Positions 24,779 to 34,037 of a stretch of 40,320 nucleotides of DNA are shown one piece after another; position 1 is the first letter of the stretch, and each line of letters starts with the position of its first letter. The stretch is from NCBI GenBank assembly GCA_031549965.1, contig JAVBPB010000056.1, positions 1 to 40,320 of the forward strand, written 5' to 3'. A program made the position numbers and the translations under genes. The notes beneath the pieces were generated by a model. That model was not told the DNA's origin, made no database searches, and saw only the letters and a list, made by a program, of their open reading frames with translations. Origin of the DNA: JAVBPB01 sp031549965 (GTDB taxonomy: Bacteria; Bacillota; Clostridia; Lachnospirales; Lachnospiraceae).

Positions 24779-26503
24779 ATGAAATTTTTAGGAAATGTTA
24801 AGGTTCGATACAAAATTGTTTTTGGTTACATAGTATTAATACTATTTTCCTTTATTATTGCAGTCTATAGTATTATTCAGCTAAAAATTACAGATAACTC
24901 ATATGGTACTTTACTTGCAAAGTCTATAAGCGGATTAGATGATGTGGCACTTACATATGGACTTTTTGAGAATACCAGAAATTTATCCAGAGATTATATT
25001 ATGGCGTCAGAACAACAGTTAAAGGTTGATATTAAGAACAAAATCAATGCAAATCTAAACGAAATACAACTTAAGCTTGATGAAATGAAACTTAACCTTG
25101 ATGCCACATCTCAAATTGAGATAATTGATGGTTTAGAACAAGAAATTGCTGCATTCGTAAAAGTAAATAATTCAATTATGGAAATGGCTGATGCAGGTAA
25201 AGAAGAAAAAGCTTATCACGAACTATCAGTTAATTTGAAAGCCGATGGTCTTAATGTTCAAAATAAAATTAACGAAATATTAACAACAACAAGCCAATTA
25301 GCTTCTATGAAAAATGACAGTCAGTCAGCACAAACTAGTTTATCTTTAGTTATTAGTGTAATTATATTACTTGTATCCATTGTATTTGCTTCTATTTTAG
25401 CCACAATATTATCAAACTCCATTACAAAACCTCTTAAAAATGTTTGTGAAATTTCAGAACAAGTATCTAAGGGTAATCTGATAGCTAGAGTTAATGATAA
25501 ATATATTGCTCAAAAAGACGAAACAGGTATGCTTGCAAAATCCATCTCTTTCATGACAGAGAATATGGCTAATACTATTTTACTTATTAAAGATTCAAGT
25601 GAGACATTAAATACTTTAGTTGATCAAAATACTATTGCTTTGAAAGAACTTAATTCCAGTTTAAACGAAACGTCTCATGCTGCCAATGATTTATCAGTAG
25701 CACTTGAAGAAACTGCTGCTTCATCTGAAGAAATGAATGCAACAGCTATTGAAATTGAAGATGCTATTGAAGTAGTTGCTAACAAATCTCAAGATGGTGC
25801 TATTATGGCAGGTGATATTTCTCAAAGAGCAAACAATCTAAGAGAAAACTTTACTAATTCTAAAAAGAACTCAGATGAAATGTTTAATACTCTTCAGGTT
25901 ACTTTATTAAAATCTTTACAAGATGCAAAAGCAGTTGAAGAAATTAATGTTTTGGCAGATTCCATCTTAAACATCACTAGCCAAACTAATTTATTAGCAT
26001 TAAATGCTGCTATTGAAGCTGCAAGAGCTGGAGAACAAGGAAAGGGCTTCTCTGTAGTTGCCGATGAAATAAGAATGCTTGCTGAGAATTCAGCAGAAAC
26101 AGTTAATAAGATTCAAAAAGTTGCTAATATTGTTATTTCTTCTGTTAATAAGTTAGTGGATGATTCTAACAAACTATTAAGCTTTGTATCTGTAGATATA
26201 TCACAAGATTATAACTCAATGCTTAGTGCAACCCTTGATTATGATAAAGATGCTGTTTCAGTTAATGATATGACAAGCGAATTAAGTGCTACCTCCCAAC
26301 AGTTACATGCCTCTATTAATGCCATTACAACTACGATCACTGAAGTTACACAGGCTACTAGCAATGGAGCTGAAAATACAAGTATCGTGGCTTCTAAAGT
26401 TAATAATATTTCTTCTAATGCTAAGGTAATTATGGAGAATGTTAATAAGACTAAAATTGCCGCAGATGATTTGGCACAGATGATTAGTAAGTTTCAAGTT
26501 TAA
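24779..26503 (+). CDS. Methyl-accepting chemotaxis protein (4-helix-bundle sensor, HAMP, signalling domain)
   Basis: The protein has 574 residues from the ATG at 24779, which has GGAG 8 nt upstream; an upstream in-frame start at 24629 would cover the promoter and is rejected. TM1 is at ~13-33. An extracellular helical bundle of ~150 residues of the 4HB type follows. TM2 is at ~183-207, then HAMP, then the cytoplasmic coiled coil with the tip SQTNLLALNAAIEAARAGEQ and GKGFSVVADEIRMLAENS at ~396-435. A negatively charged EETAASSEEMNA helix marks a methylation region. The receptor is of normal length and orphan. Its stop codon is followed directly by palindromic element copy B. Confidence 0.93.
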   Translation: MKFLGNVKVRYKIVFGYIVLILFSFIIAVYSIIQLKITDNSYGTLLAKSISGLDDVALTYGLFENTRNLSRDYIMASEQQLKVDIKNKINANLNEIQLKLDEMKLNLDATSQIEIIDGLEQEIAAFVKVNNSIMEMADAGKEEKAYHELSVNLKADGLNVQNKINEILTTTSQLASMKNDSQSAQTSLSLVISVIILLVSIVFASILATILSNSITKPLKNVCEISEQVSKGNLIARVNDKYIAQKDETGMLAKSISFMTENMANTILLIKDSSETLNTLVDQNTIALKELNSSLNETSHAANDLSVALEETAASSEEMNATAIEIEDAIEVVANKSQDGAIMAGDISQRANNLRENFTNSKKNSDEMFNTLQVTLLKSLQDAKAVEEINVLADSILNITSQTNLLALNAAIEAARAGEQGKGFSVVADEIRMLAENSAETVNKIQKVANIVISSVNKLVDDSNKLLSFVSVDISQDYNSMLSATLDYDKDAVSVNDMTSELSATSQQLHASINAITTTITEVTQATSNGAENTSIVASKVNNISSNAKVIMENVNKTKIAADDLAQMISKFQV

Positions 26504-26520
26504 GGTTTTTTTGTGAAAGT

Positions 26521-26795
26521 GACGCTTTGCCTTGTAGTTTTTGTGGAGTTCAGTGAAAAAGTTGGTGGTTAGATATTAAAATTTCAAATAAATAAAAATA
26601 TAGTATCAAATTGTTTGCCTTACCCTCGTTCAGCATGTTTTTTACAAGCCTTTTCTATGCAAAGTCTTGACAAAACATAAACGCTTCCTCGGCCGGTCTG
26701 CACAATTTGATACTATATTTTTATTTATTTGAAATTTTAATATCTAACCACCAACTTTTTCACTGAACTCTTGTAGTGTATTGAGGGCAAAGCTG
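26521..26795. repeat. Palindromic element, copy B
   Basis: The perfect 69-bp inverted arms lie at 26546-26614 and 26702-26770, with outer GCTTTGCC/GGCAAAGC. They enclose an 87-nt core (26615-26701). The core has a nested stem from ATGTTTT/AAAACAT and CAAG/CTTG. It lies between a plus-strand and a minus-strand gene, so it may end transcription from both sides. The core matches copy C at 82 of 87 positions. Confidence 0.9.
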
Positions 26796-26902
26796 GTTAT
26801 CTAAAAATTGTATTTATTATGTCCGTTTTTATACGTTTATAAATGTTAATATTTTTAATTTTACTGATAGAATAATACTTCTTCACTTAAATTACAATAT
26901 TT

Positions 26903-27577
26903 TTATAAATCATTTGTCTTTTTAACGATTTCAGACTGCTTCTTGAATATACTATTTTCAGTTACATAACCCCTCACCATGGATAGAGGGTAAATGTTGC
27001 TGTTTTTTCCTACAACTGTTCCAGGATTAAGTACAGAGTTGCAGCCAACTTCTACATTGTCTCCTAGCATTGCACCAAATTTCTTAAGGTTTGTTTCAAT
27101 TTTGTCGCCAAATATGTTGATTGTAACTAGGGATTTGTCAGACTTTACGTTTGAGGTTATGGCTCCGGCACCCATGTGGGCTTTGTAACCTAGTATGGAA
27201 TCTCCTACATAATTGTAATGGGGTACCTGCACCTTGTTGAACAGAAGAACGTTTTTTAGTTCTGTGGAGTTTCCTACTACTGCTCCTTCTCCTACTATAG
27301 CATTACCTCTTATGAATGCACCATGTCTAATTTCTGCATTTTTGCCTATTATTGCAGGTCCACTTATGTGGGCTGAAGGAAATACATGGGCTGATTTTGC
27401 AATCCAGACGTTGTCTGATATTTTGTCGTATTCGTCTTGGGGTAATATGTTACCTAGTTGAATTATGAAGTCACCGATTTTACTAAGAGCTTCCCATGGA
27501 TATTCTAAATCGTTAAATATATCTTTTGCAATTGTTTCATTTAGATCAAATAGATTGCTGATTTTTAATTGTTCCAT
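26903..27577 (-). CDS. Left-handed beta-helix protein (GlmU-C-like, UDP-GlcNAc pyrophosphorylase-related)
   Basis: The 224-residue protein has hexapeptide repeats from residue ~60, for example AKSAHVFPSAHISGPAIIGKNAEI, RGNAIVGEGAVVGNS, and the acceptor-type GYKAHMGAGAITSNVKSDKS and GAMLGDNVEVGCNSVLNPGTVVG in shortened copies. The pattern matches the acetyltransferase half of GlmU and clostridial proteins annotated as UDP-N-acetylglucosamine pyrophosphorylase. No nucleotidyltransferase (GxGTRM) domain is present, so it is probably an acyltransferase with a short helical N-region, acting on a sugar nucleotide. AAAGGAG precedes ATG. It follows topB by 12 nt and is probably co-transcribed with it. 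Confidence 0.8.
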   Translation of the reverse strand: MEQLKISNLFDLNETIAKDIFNDLEYPWEALSKIGDFIIQLGNILPQDEYDKISDNVWIAKSAHVFPSAHISGPAIIGKNAEIRHGAFIRGNAIVGEGAVVGNSTELKNVLLFNKVQVPHYNYVGDSILGYKAHMGAGAITSNVKSDKSLVTINIFGDKIETNLKKFGAMLGDNVEVGCNSVLNPGTVVGKNSNIYPLSMVRGYVTENSIFKKQSEIVKKTNDL

Positions 27578-27589
27578 AAATTCTCTCCT

Positions 27590-29590
27590 TTATTTGCTTT
27601 TATAGTTAATTGATATTTCATCAAAACAGCCTTGTAAAAGGTATTGATTGTTTAAGCTTTTTACTTTTGAAGTTCTAATGGATACAAAGTCTTCCAATTT
27701 TTTCATGTATTCTTCTTGTGTTATGCTTCCTTCTGATACATAGGTTAAGCCTTTTTCCCAACTGGCAGTAAGCTCTGGGTTTAAAAGTGACTGAATTGAG
27801 GCACTTACTACGTCAAAAATCATTTCACCCATTTGAGTAGGGGTTATTATTTGAGTTTTTTTGTTGAGTGATAGATACTCTATGTTAATTAGTTTTTTTA
27901 GGATTTCGGCTCTGGTAGCACTTGTCCCAATGCCACTGCCTTTAATTTGTGCCCTTAAATCTTCGTCTTCAATAAGTTGACCGGCATTTTCCATGGCTAG
28001 TATTATTGAACCGGAATTATATCTTTTGGGAGGTGATGTTTCTCCTTCTTTAATAAATAGATTGTTTATTAAAAGGCTGGTTCCTACTTTCAATTTTTTT
28101 ATTTCTTCAAAAAATTCTTTATCCAATTCCTGGGAATCTTCATTTTCTGATTTTTCACTTTTCTTTTTATCAAAGGAATTAGTAATTACCTTTAAGTAAC
28201 CCTCTTTTACCAGAATTTTGAAATTTGAGAAAAAACACTCATCCCCTATTTTGATAATTATACTTACCTTTTGATATTCAGCAGCTGGAAAAAATATGCT
28301 TAAAAATCTTCTTACTATGGATTCATATACTTTTGAACCATTGACAGATAATGAATTAATTGCACTTAAACCTTGTCCTGTGGGTATGATTGCGTAGTGA
28401 TCGGTTATTTGTTTATCGTTTACATATCTTGTCTTTGATAGATTTTTGTATGAACCACTTTCTAATATTTCTGTTACAAAACTTGATGCATGGTTATAAT
28501 TTTTTAATCCACTTATGTTTTTATAGATTTCTTTACTTACGGCTGTAGATAGTACCCTTGCGTCAGTTCTTGGATAAGTTACTAATTTTTTTTCATATAA
28601 CTCCTGAACTATCTTAAGAGTTTCATCAGGGCTGATTTTAAAAAGCTTTGAACATTCATTTTGTAATTCAGCTAAATTAAATAATAATGGAGGATTTTTA
28701 TTTTCCTTTTTCTTTTCCACAGAGTTTACTATACCAAGTATTGGTGTTTCTTTAGATAAATTAGATATTAACTCTTCTGCTTTTTCCATTTCTTTAAAAC
28801 CATTGTCTTTATACAGATCTTTTGAGTTAAAATATTTTGAACCCTCAACTGCTTTAAATTCTGCTTCAAAGCTTTTTTCACACAGTCCTACATCTGCTAA
28901 TACTCTAAAAAATGGAGTTTTTACAAAAAGTCGTATCTCACGTTCTCTTCTTACTACCATTCCTAGTACACATGTCATTACTCTTCCCACAGATAATACT
29001 GCTTTTTCTGCATTTAAGTATTTCTTTATATAATATCCATACTTTAGGGTTAATAGTCTTGAGAAATTAATTCCCATTAAATAGTCCTCTTTCGCCCTTA
29101 AATATGCTGATGCTGCCAAGTTATCGTATTCTGACAAATCTTTTGCTTCTTTTATTCCTCTTAGTATTTCTTCTTCTGTTTGGGAGTCTATCCAAACTCG
29201 CCGCTTTTCTTTTCCATTAACCCCTGACATCTGATCTACAAGACGATATATATACTCTCCTTCCCTTCCTGAGTCAGTACACACGTAAATAATTGAAATA
29301 TCATCTCTGTTAAGTAAGGATTTTACTACATTAAATTGTTTAGCCACATTTGGAATAATTTCATATTTATATTCTGATGGTAGAAAGGGAAGTGCATCTA
29401 AGCTCCATTTCTTAAGATTAATATCATAAACTTCGGGATAGCTCATTGTAACTAAATGCCCAACGCACCAAGTTATAATCGCTTCTTCTGATTCCATGTA
29501 TCCATCTCTTTTTTTGACATTTAATTTTAGTGCTTTGGCAAACTCTTGTGCTACGCTTGGTTTTTCTGATATGTATAAACTTTTTGACAT
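27590..29590 (-). CDS. topB: Type IA DNA topoisomerase (topoisomerase III)
   Basis: The 666-residue protein has the entry MSKSLYISEKPSVAQEFAKAL, Toprim with ITWCVGHLVTM and CTDSGREGEYIYRLVD, the active-site Tyr339 in KLVTYPRTDARVL, and the SATRAEIL and MGEMIF segments of the central core. It passes single strands through a transient break and resolves replication or recombination intermediates. It lacks the C-terminal zinc region of TopA. The ribosome binding site is a weak AGGAAA. The promoter is good. It heads a two-gene unit with the beta-helix protein. Confidence 0.95.
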   Translation of the reverse strand: MSKSLYISEKPSVAQEFAKALKLNVKKRDGYMESEEAIITWCVGHLVTMSYPEVYDINLKKWSLDALPFLPSEYKYEIIPNVAKQFNVVKSLLNRDDISIIYVCTDSGREGEYIYRLVDQMSGVNGKEKRRVWIDSQTEEEILRGIKEAKDLSEYDNLAASAYLRAKEDYLMGINFSRLLTLKYGYYIKKYLNAEKAVLSVGRVMTCVLGMVVRREREIRLFVKTPFFRVLADVGLCEKSFEAEFKAVEGSKYFNSKDLYKDNGFKEMEKAEELISNLSKETPILGIVNSVEKKKENKNPPLLFNLAELQNECSKLFKISPDETLKIVQELYEKKLVTYPRTDARVLSTAVSKEIYKNISGLKNYNHASSFVTEILESGSYKNLSKTRYVNDKQITDHYAIIPTGQGLSAINSLSVNGSKVYESIVRRFLSIFFPAAEYQKVSIIIKIGDECFFSNFKILVKEGYLKVITNSFDKKKSEKSENEDSQELDKEFFEEIKKLKVGTSLLINNLFIKEGETSPPKRYNSGSIILAMENAGQLIEDEDLRAQIKGSGIGTSATRAEILKKLINIEYLSLNKKTQIITPTQMGEMIFDVVSASIQSLLNPELTASWEKGLTYVSEGSITQEEYMKKLEDFVSIRTSKVKSLNNQYLLQGCFDEISINYKSK

Positions 29591-29622
29591 ATTTTTCCTA
29601 CTTTCTATTTCTCTCCAAAAAT

Positions 29623-29650
29623 ATTATATCATCTACATAATATTTTGCAA
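29623..29650 (-). promoter_or_regulatory. topB promoter
   Basis: TTGCAA (29650-29645), a 16-nt spacer, and TATAAT (29628-29623), on the minus strand. Confidence 0.65.
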
Positions 29651-29760
29651 GTAAAGACTAAATAAATTTTGGATTTCTCTTTTTAACCATTCACAGTCCT
29701 ATAACTTGAGAATAGCAACTAATTTCTTTTAAATTCTTCTATACATTTCATATAATTATA

Positions 29761-29769
29761 TGTTATAAT
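29761..29769 (+). promoter_or_regulatory. Extended -10 promoter of the DegV gene
   Basis: TGTTATAAT matches the extended -10 TGnTATAAT. No clear -35 box is visible at the usual spacing. It leaves a leader of about 50 nt. Confidence 0.5.
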
Positions 29770-29824
29770 CTTATAAGAATATTCAATAATTAAAAAATAT
29801 TATTAAATTATACAGGGGGTTACA

Positions 29825-30709
29825 ATGAACCAATATCAAATATTTAGTGATTCATCATGCGACATTCCACTTGAATTATTGACAGCTAATAAAATTACAA
29901 CTATACCTTTTTATGTTACATTTAATCAGGAAGATTATTATAAGGAGATAGTAGAAATTTCTGTAGAGGATTTTTATAAAAAATTAACCAGTGAAAATAT
30001 ATTTCCCAAAACCTCCCTGCCATCAGTGCAAGATTACATTAATGCATTTAAAGAAAGTATTAAGAACGGACTTGATGTATTATGTATTTGCATTACTGAA
30101 AAGTTCAGTGGTTCATATCAATCTGCTGTTAATGCAAAAAATATTCTTGAAGATGAGTACCCTAATTCAAAGATTATAATTGTCGATTCTATTCAAGCCA
30201 CAGCAGGTCAAGGACTTGTAATTCTTCAGGCAGCATATATGCAACAAGCCGGATTTAGTATTGAAGATAATGTAAGTATGATTAATTATTTAAAAGAAAC
30301 TGCAAGAATTATGTTTACTGCCAATACTTTGGAATACTTTCAAAAAGGAGGAAGAATTGGGAAAGTTGCTTCCCTTGCAGGAGCTATGCTTAATCTAAAA
30401 CCACTTATTCAATTAAAAGAAAGTGAGTTAATACCTTACGCTAATGTTAGAGGCCGTAAGAAATCTTTAGAAAAATGTATTGAAATGACTGCTGAATATT
30501 TTAATGAAACTGGTGAGAAATTCAGTGATTATGATTTTTGCATACTAAATGCTATATGTAAAGAAGATGCTCTCCAAATGAAGGAGCGAACTGAAGCCTT
30601 AATTGGTAAAAAAATAGAATATCCTTTATTTCCTGTAGGTGTTACAATCGGAACTTATACAGGCCCTTATGCAATTGGAGTTAGCTTTATAAAGAAATTT
30701 AATGCATAA
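29825..30709 (+). CDS. DegV family fatty-acid-binding protein
   Basis: The 294-residue protein has the DegV entry QIFSDSSCDIPLELL, KTSLPSVQDY, the ligand-binding loop ITEKFSGSYQSA, and EYFQKGGRIGKVASLAGAMLNLKPLI followed by VRGRKKSLEKC. DegV/FakB-type proteins bind fatty acids, and FakB presents exogenous fatty acids to the kinase FakA; which role this one has cannot be read. GGGGG precedes ATG. It is monocistronic and soluble. Confidence 0.92.
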   Translation: MNQYQIFSDSSCDIPLELLTANKITTIPFYVTFNQEDYYKEIVEISVEDFYKKLTSENIFPKTSLPSVQDYINAFKESIKNGLDVLCICITEKFSGSYQSAVNAKNILEDEYPNSKIIIVDSIQATAGQGLVILQAAYMQQAGFSIEDNVSMINYLKETARIMFTANTLEYFQKGGRIGKVASLAGAMLNLKPLIQLKESELIPYANVRGRKKSLEKCIEMTAEYFNETGEKFSDYDFCILNAICKEDALQMKERTEALIGKKIEYPLFPVGVTIGTYTGPYAIGVSFIKKFNA

Positions 30710-30730
30710 CCAAATTACTTAATAATAACT

Positions 30731-30772
30731 GGAGGCTGTTGAAATATTTTACGACTGCCTCTTACTTTTTAT
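30731..30772 (+). terminator. Terminator of the DegV gene
   Basis: The short stem GAGGC/GCCTC (30732-30736 with 30757-30761) is followed by TTACTTTTTAT. Confidence 0.55.
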
Positions 30773-30790
30773 AACTAAACACAGAAAATT

Positions 30791-30842
30791 ATAAAAAACC
30801 AGCTGATGCACAAATTCCAATTGCGTCAGCCGATTTTTTATA
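30791..30842 (-). terminator. glyA terminator (bidirectional)
   Basis: The stem GCTGATGC/GCGTCAGC is extended by AAAAAACC and GATTTTTT. The T-run after the stem on the minus strand fits termination of glyA. It is also usable from the DegV side. Confidence 0.75.
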
Positions 30843-30846
30843 ATTA

Positions 30847-32085
30847 TTAATACAATGGATATTTGTCTGTTAGTTCTTTAATCATTGACATTGCTTTTTC
30901 TTTATTACTATTAACATCTTTTATTAACATGCTTATCGCTTCTGCAATAACATCCATATCCTGCTCATTCATTCCTCTTGTAGTTACTGCTGGAGTTCCA
31001 AGTCTGATACCACTTGTAATAAATGGTGATTGAGGATCGTTTGGAATAGCATTCTTGTTACAAGTTATATTCGCAGCATCTAATAATTTTTCTGCATCTT
31101 TTCCTGTTACATTCATATTTCTAAGATCAACAAGCATTAAATGATTATCAGTTCCTCCTGAAACTAAGTTAAATCCTCTGCTTGTTAAGCCATTTGCTAA
31201 TGCCGTAGCATTCTTTATAATGTTTTTTTGGTATACTTTAAAATCCTCACTTAATGCTTCTTTAAAACTTACAGCTTTTGCAGCTATAACATGCATTAAT
31301 GGACCACCTTGAATTCCCGGAAATACTGCTTTGTTAAAGTTTAATTCTTTGTTAACTTCTTCACTTGAAAGAATCATTCCACCTCTAGGGCCTCTTAATG
31401 TTTTATGGGTAGTAGTTGTTGTTACATGTGCATAAGGAATTGGACTTTCATGAACTCCTGCTGCAACTAAACCTGCAATGTGTGCCATATCTACCATTAA
31501 ATATGCTCCCACTTCATCTGCTACTTCTCTGAATTTCTTAAAGTCAATCTTTCTTGGATAAGCACTGGCACCTGCCACAATAAGTTTAGGTTTTGATTCT
31601 AAAGCTATTTCTCTTAGTTTATCATAATCAATGTATCCATCATCTCCAACACCATATGGAACTATGTTATAATAGCTTCCAGACATATTAACCGGGCTTC
31701 CATGGGTTAAATGTCCTCCATGTGCTAAATTCATTCCCATTACTGTATCACCAGGTCTTAATATTGCAAAAAATACTGCCATATTAGCCTGAGCACCTGA
31801 ATGGGGCTGAACATTGGCATAAGTACATCCAAATAACTCCTTAGCTCTATTAATAGCCAACTCTTCTGCTAAATCTACAAATTCACAGCCACCATAATAT
31901 CTTTTTCCCGGGTATCCTTCTGCATATTTGTTAGTTAAAGGACTTCCCATAGCTGCCATAACAGCTTTACTTACAAAGTTTTCTGATGCAATAAGCTCAA
32001 TATGACTGTTTTGTCTGTTAATTTCCTTTGTCATTGCTTCACTAAGCTCTGCATCAAACTCTTTAATTTCATCAAATGAATACAT
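30847..32085 (-). CDS. glyA: Serine hydroxymethyltransferase
   Basis: The 412-residue PLP enzyme has SHIELIASENFVSKAV, YAEGYPGKRYYGG, NVQPHSGAQAN, DMAHIAGLVAAG, the PLP Lys228 in VTTTTHKTLRGPRGG, FPGIQGGP and the C-terminal DNHLMLVDL with SPFITSGIRLGTPAVT. It converts serine and tetrahydrofolate to glycine and methylene-THF. GGAGG lies 7 nt before ATG. The upstream leader holds a three-arm hairpin set (32150-32215) and a small IR, ATATTACT/AGTAATAT, around AAAGG. Confidence 0.97.
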   Translation of the reverse strand: MYSFDEIKEFDAELSEAMTKEINRQNSHIELIASENFVSKAVMAAMGSPLTNKYAEGYPGKRYYGGCEFVDLAEELAINRAKELFGCTYANVQPHSGAQANMAVFFAILRPGDTVMGMNLAHGGHLTHGSPVNMSGSYYNIVPYGVGDDGYIDYDKLREIALESKPKLIVAGASAYPRKIDFKKFREVADEVGAYLMVDMAHIAGLVAAGVHESPIPYAHVTTTTTHKTLRGPRGGMILSSEEVNKELNFNKAVFPGIQGGPLMHVIAAKAVSFKEALSEDFKVYQKNIIKNATALANGLTSRGFNLVSGGTDNHLMLVDLRNMNVTGKDAEKLLDAANITCNKNAIPNDPQSPFITSGIRLGTPAVTTRGMNEQDMDVIAEAISMLIKDVNSNKEKAMSMIKELTDKYPLY

Positions 32086-32149
32086 TTTATTACCTCCGTT
32101 TTGTTATATGTATTTTAATATTACTCCTTTAGTAATATGCAATTCAACT

Positions 32150-32215
32150 TTCCCTGTCTATTTTATTAAAAATAGATGGGAAAGTTGAGTAAGCAATAAT
32201 TACTTACTAACTTTC
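32150..32215 (-). terminator. Three-arm hairpin region between the SPFH gene and glyA
   Basis: Three segments, AACTTTCCC, GGGAAAGTT and AACTTTCCC, follow each other. The middle one can pair with either neighbour. In the minus-strand sense, the first option is a long hairpin (GGGAAAGTT-AGTAAG with CTTACT-AACTTTCCC) followed by TATTTTTAAT, which fits an intrinsic terminator. The second option (AACTTTCCC with GGGAAAGTT around ATCTATTTTT/AAAATAGA) would remove it. Confidence 0.6.
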
Positions 32216-32255
32216 CCATTCATTATATCATATGGTGTTAAATAATAGAAGTTTT

Positions 32256-33212
32256 TTATTCATTTTTTGCTATTTCTGCAAATGATTTAACTAAACCTGC
32301 CATTCCTTGTATATCTGAAGGAATAATAATCTTTGTAGCCTTTCCATCTGCTGCCTGTGCAAATGCTTCAAGGCTTTTTAAGTGTAATACTGCTGAATCT
32401 GGTGAAACATCTTTAATAAATTGTATACCATCTGCATTTGCTTTTTGTATTCTTAAAATAGCTTCTGCCTGACCTTCCGCTTCTCTTATTGTTGCTTCTT
32501 TTTTAGCTTCAGCACGAAGTATAGCTGATTGTTTTTCTGCCTGTGCATCAAGAATTACTGATTCTTTTTTTCCTTCCGCAACTAATATTGTAGCTGTCTT
32601 TTCACCTTCTGCACGAAGTATCGATTCTCTTCTTTCACGTTCTGCTTTCATTTGCTTTTCCATGGCATCTTGAATAGCTGCCGGAGGAATTATATTTTTA
32701 AGTTCAACACGATTAACCTTAATTCCCCAAGGATCTGTTGCTACGTCAAGGGATACTCTCATTTTAGTATTAATTATTTCTCTTGATGTAAGAGTTTGGT
32801 CAAGTTCAAGATCACCGATTATATTACGAAGAGTTGTAGCTGTAAGATTTTCTATTGCCATAATCGGGTTTTCCACACCATAAGCATATAGTTTGGGATC
32901 AGTTATTTGAAAAAATACAACCGTATCAATTCTCATAGTAACATTATCTTTTGTGATAACCGGCTGTGGAGCAAAATCAACAACTTGCTCTTTTAATAAT
33001 ATCCTTCTTCCTATTCTATCTATTATAGGAAGTTTAAAGTGTACTCCTACATTCCATGTTGCCTGATACCCACCTAGTCTTTCCAACACATACGCATGTG
33101 CCTGTGGTACAATTTTAATACATGATGCTGCAATCATTAATACAATTACTACAAATAATACAATACCTACCATATTTCCAGAACTTGCTGCTACTAAACC
33201 TAAAGTATTCAT
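32256..33212 (-). CDS. SPFH/Band 7 membrane protein (stomatin/QmcA-like)
   Basis: The 318-residue protein has an N-terminal membrane segment (residues ~12-32), then a Band-7 domain with VPQAHAYVLERLGGYQATWNVG, TKDNVTMRIDTVVFFQITDP and LDQTLTSREIINTKM, and a charged coiled-coil tail with repeats of RAEGEK and AEKQSAILRAEAKKEATIREAE type. Such proteins assemble on the membrane and organise microdomains. The start overlaps the NfeD-like stop by 4 nt (ATGA), so the two are coupled; NfeD-SPFH pairing is a known conserved arrangement. AGGAGG lies 11 nt before ATG. Confidence 0.92.
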   Translation of the reverse strand: MNTLGLVAASSGNMVGIVLFVVIVLMIAASCIKIVPQAHAYVLERLGGYQATWNVGVHFKLPIIDRIGRRILLKEQVVDFAPQPVITKDNVTMRIDTVVFFQITDPKLYAYGVENPIMAIENLTATTLRNIIGDLELDQTLTSREIINTKMRVSLDVATDPWGIKVNRVELKNIIPPAAIQDAMEKQMKAERERRESILRAEGEKTATILVAEGKKESVILDAQAEKQSAILRAEAKKEATIREAEGQAEAILRIQKANADGIQFIKDVSPDSAVLHLKSLEAFAQAADGKATKIIIPSDIQGMAGLVKSFAEIAKNE

Positions 33213-33652
33213 TGTTTTACGTCCTCCTTCACTTTTTCAATGATTAGTTTTACGCCGCTAATACTAACAATATTAGCAATCTCTCCTTTTTCAATTACAC
33301 TTTCGTCATTTGTTCTTGCAGTCCACTCCTGACCATTAACAATAGCCTGACCTGTAGCTTTTTTATTATCCACAGTTTCAATAACCATTGCAGACTTTCC
33401 CACTAAACTATCTACGTTGGTTTTTGTTCTGCTTTTATTCAAATATTTTATAGCTATAGGACGTGTAAAATACAAGAGTGTAAATGAAACAACAAAAAAT
33501 AATACAAACTGCAAAGTTAAATCTACTCCTAATAGTGAAGCAAAAAATGCAACCAATGCTCCTCCTGCAAACCATATAGTTGTAAGACCTAATGTAGCAA
33601 TTTCTACAATTAAAAACACTGCTAACGCAATTAACCAGTAAATTGTTACCAT
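33209..33652 (-). CDS. NfeD-like membrane protein
   Basis: The protein has 147 residues from the ATG at 33652 (GGGGG 7 nt upstream; a TTG one codon earlier is less likely). It has three membrane segments in the first ~70 residues (IYWLIALAVFLIVEIATLG, AGGALVAFFASLLG, FVLFFVVSFTLLYF). A soluble OB-type domain follows, containing LVGKSAMVIETV, ATGQAIVNGQEWTAR and the end VSISGVKLIIEK. This is the NfeD1b short form without the ClpP-like protease. It is an accessory of the downstream SPFH protein. Confidence 0.92.
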   Translation of the reverse strand: MVTIYWLIALAVFLIVEIATLGLTTIWFAGGALVAFFASLLGVDLTLQFVLFFVVSFTLLYFTRPIAIKYLNKSRTKTNVDSLVGKSAMVIETVDNKKATGQAIVNGQEWTARTNDESVIEKGEIANIVSISGVKLIIEKVKEDVKQ

Positions 33653-33682
33653 CAATATTCCCCCTATATTATATTTACCTTA

Positions 33683-33711
33683 ATTGTACTTTAAAATATT
33701 GGTTTTTACAA
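33683..33711 (-). promoter_or_regulatory. Promoter of the NfeD-SPFH operon
   Basis: TTGTAA (33711-33706) and TACAAT (33688-33683) on the minus strand are separated by 17 nt, about 30 nt before the ATG. Confidence 0.65.
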
Positions 33712-33861
33712 CCCCCAAAATCTAGGTATAATAGACCCTTATTTAGGTTGTAGTAATTTATCTTATTTTTATAAGCATATTGTACTAGTATTCAATTGTA
33801 TCAAAAAGTAGACTTTTTTTATATTTTGTGATATCTTATTAAAATACTAAAATTATAGGGG

Positions 33862-34024
33862 ATTGCGAAAGAGAAAATACTACAAAATTTGAAAATTTAT
33901 TTATGTTTAGATGACTAATGGTCTATTTGTTTAATAAGTGATGAATTCTATCACTTATTAAACAAATAGATTATTAGGCGTCTAAAATTATCTATTTATG
34001 CATATAAACAAAAGTTTTCGCAAT
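33862..34024. repeat. Nested palindrome in the leader of the TPR gene
   Basis: The outer arms ATTGCGAAA (33862-33870) and TTTCGCAAT (34016-34024), middle arms TTTAGATG/CGTCTAAA (33906-33913 with 33979-33986), and an inner perfect 20-bp stem (33923-33942 with 33950-33969; loop GAATTCT) are nested around one centre. It ends 6 nt before the AGGAGG of the TPR gene. The sequence is not shared with the copies A-D. Confidence 0.75.
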
Positions 34025-34037
34025 TAAAGGAGGAAGA

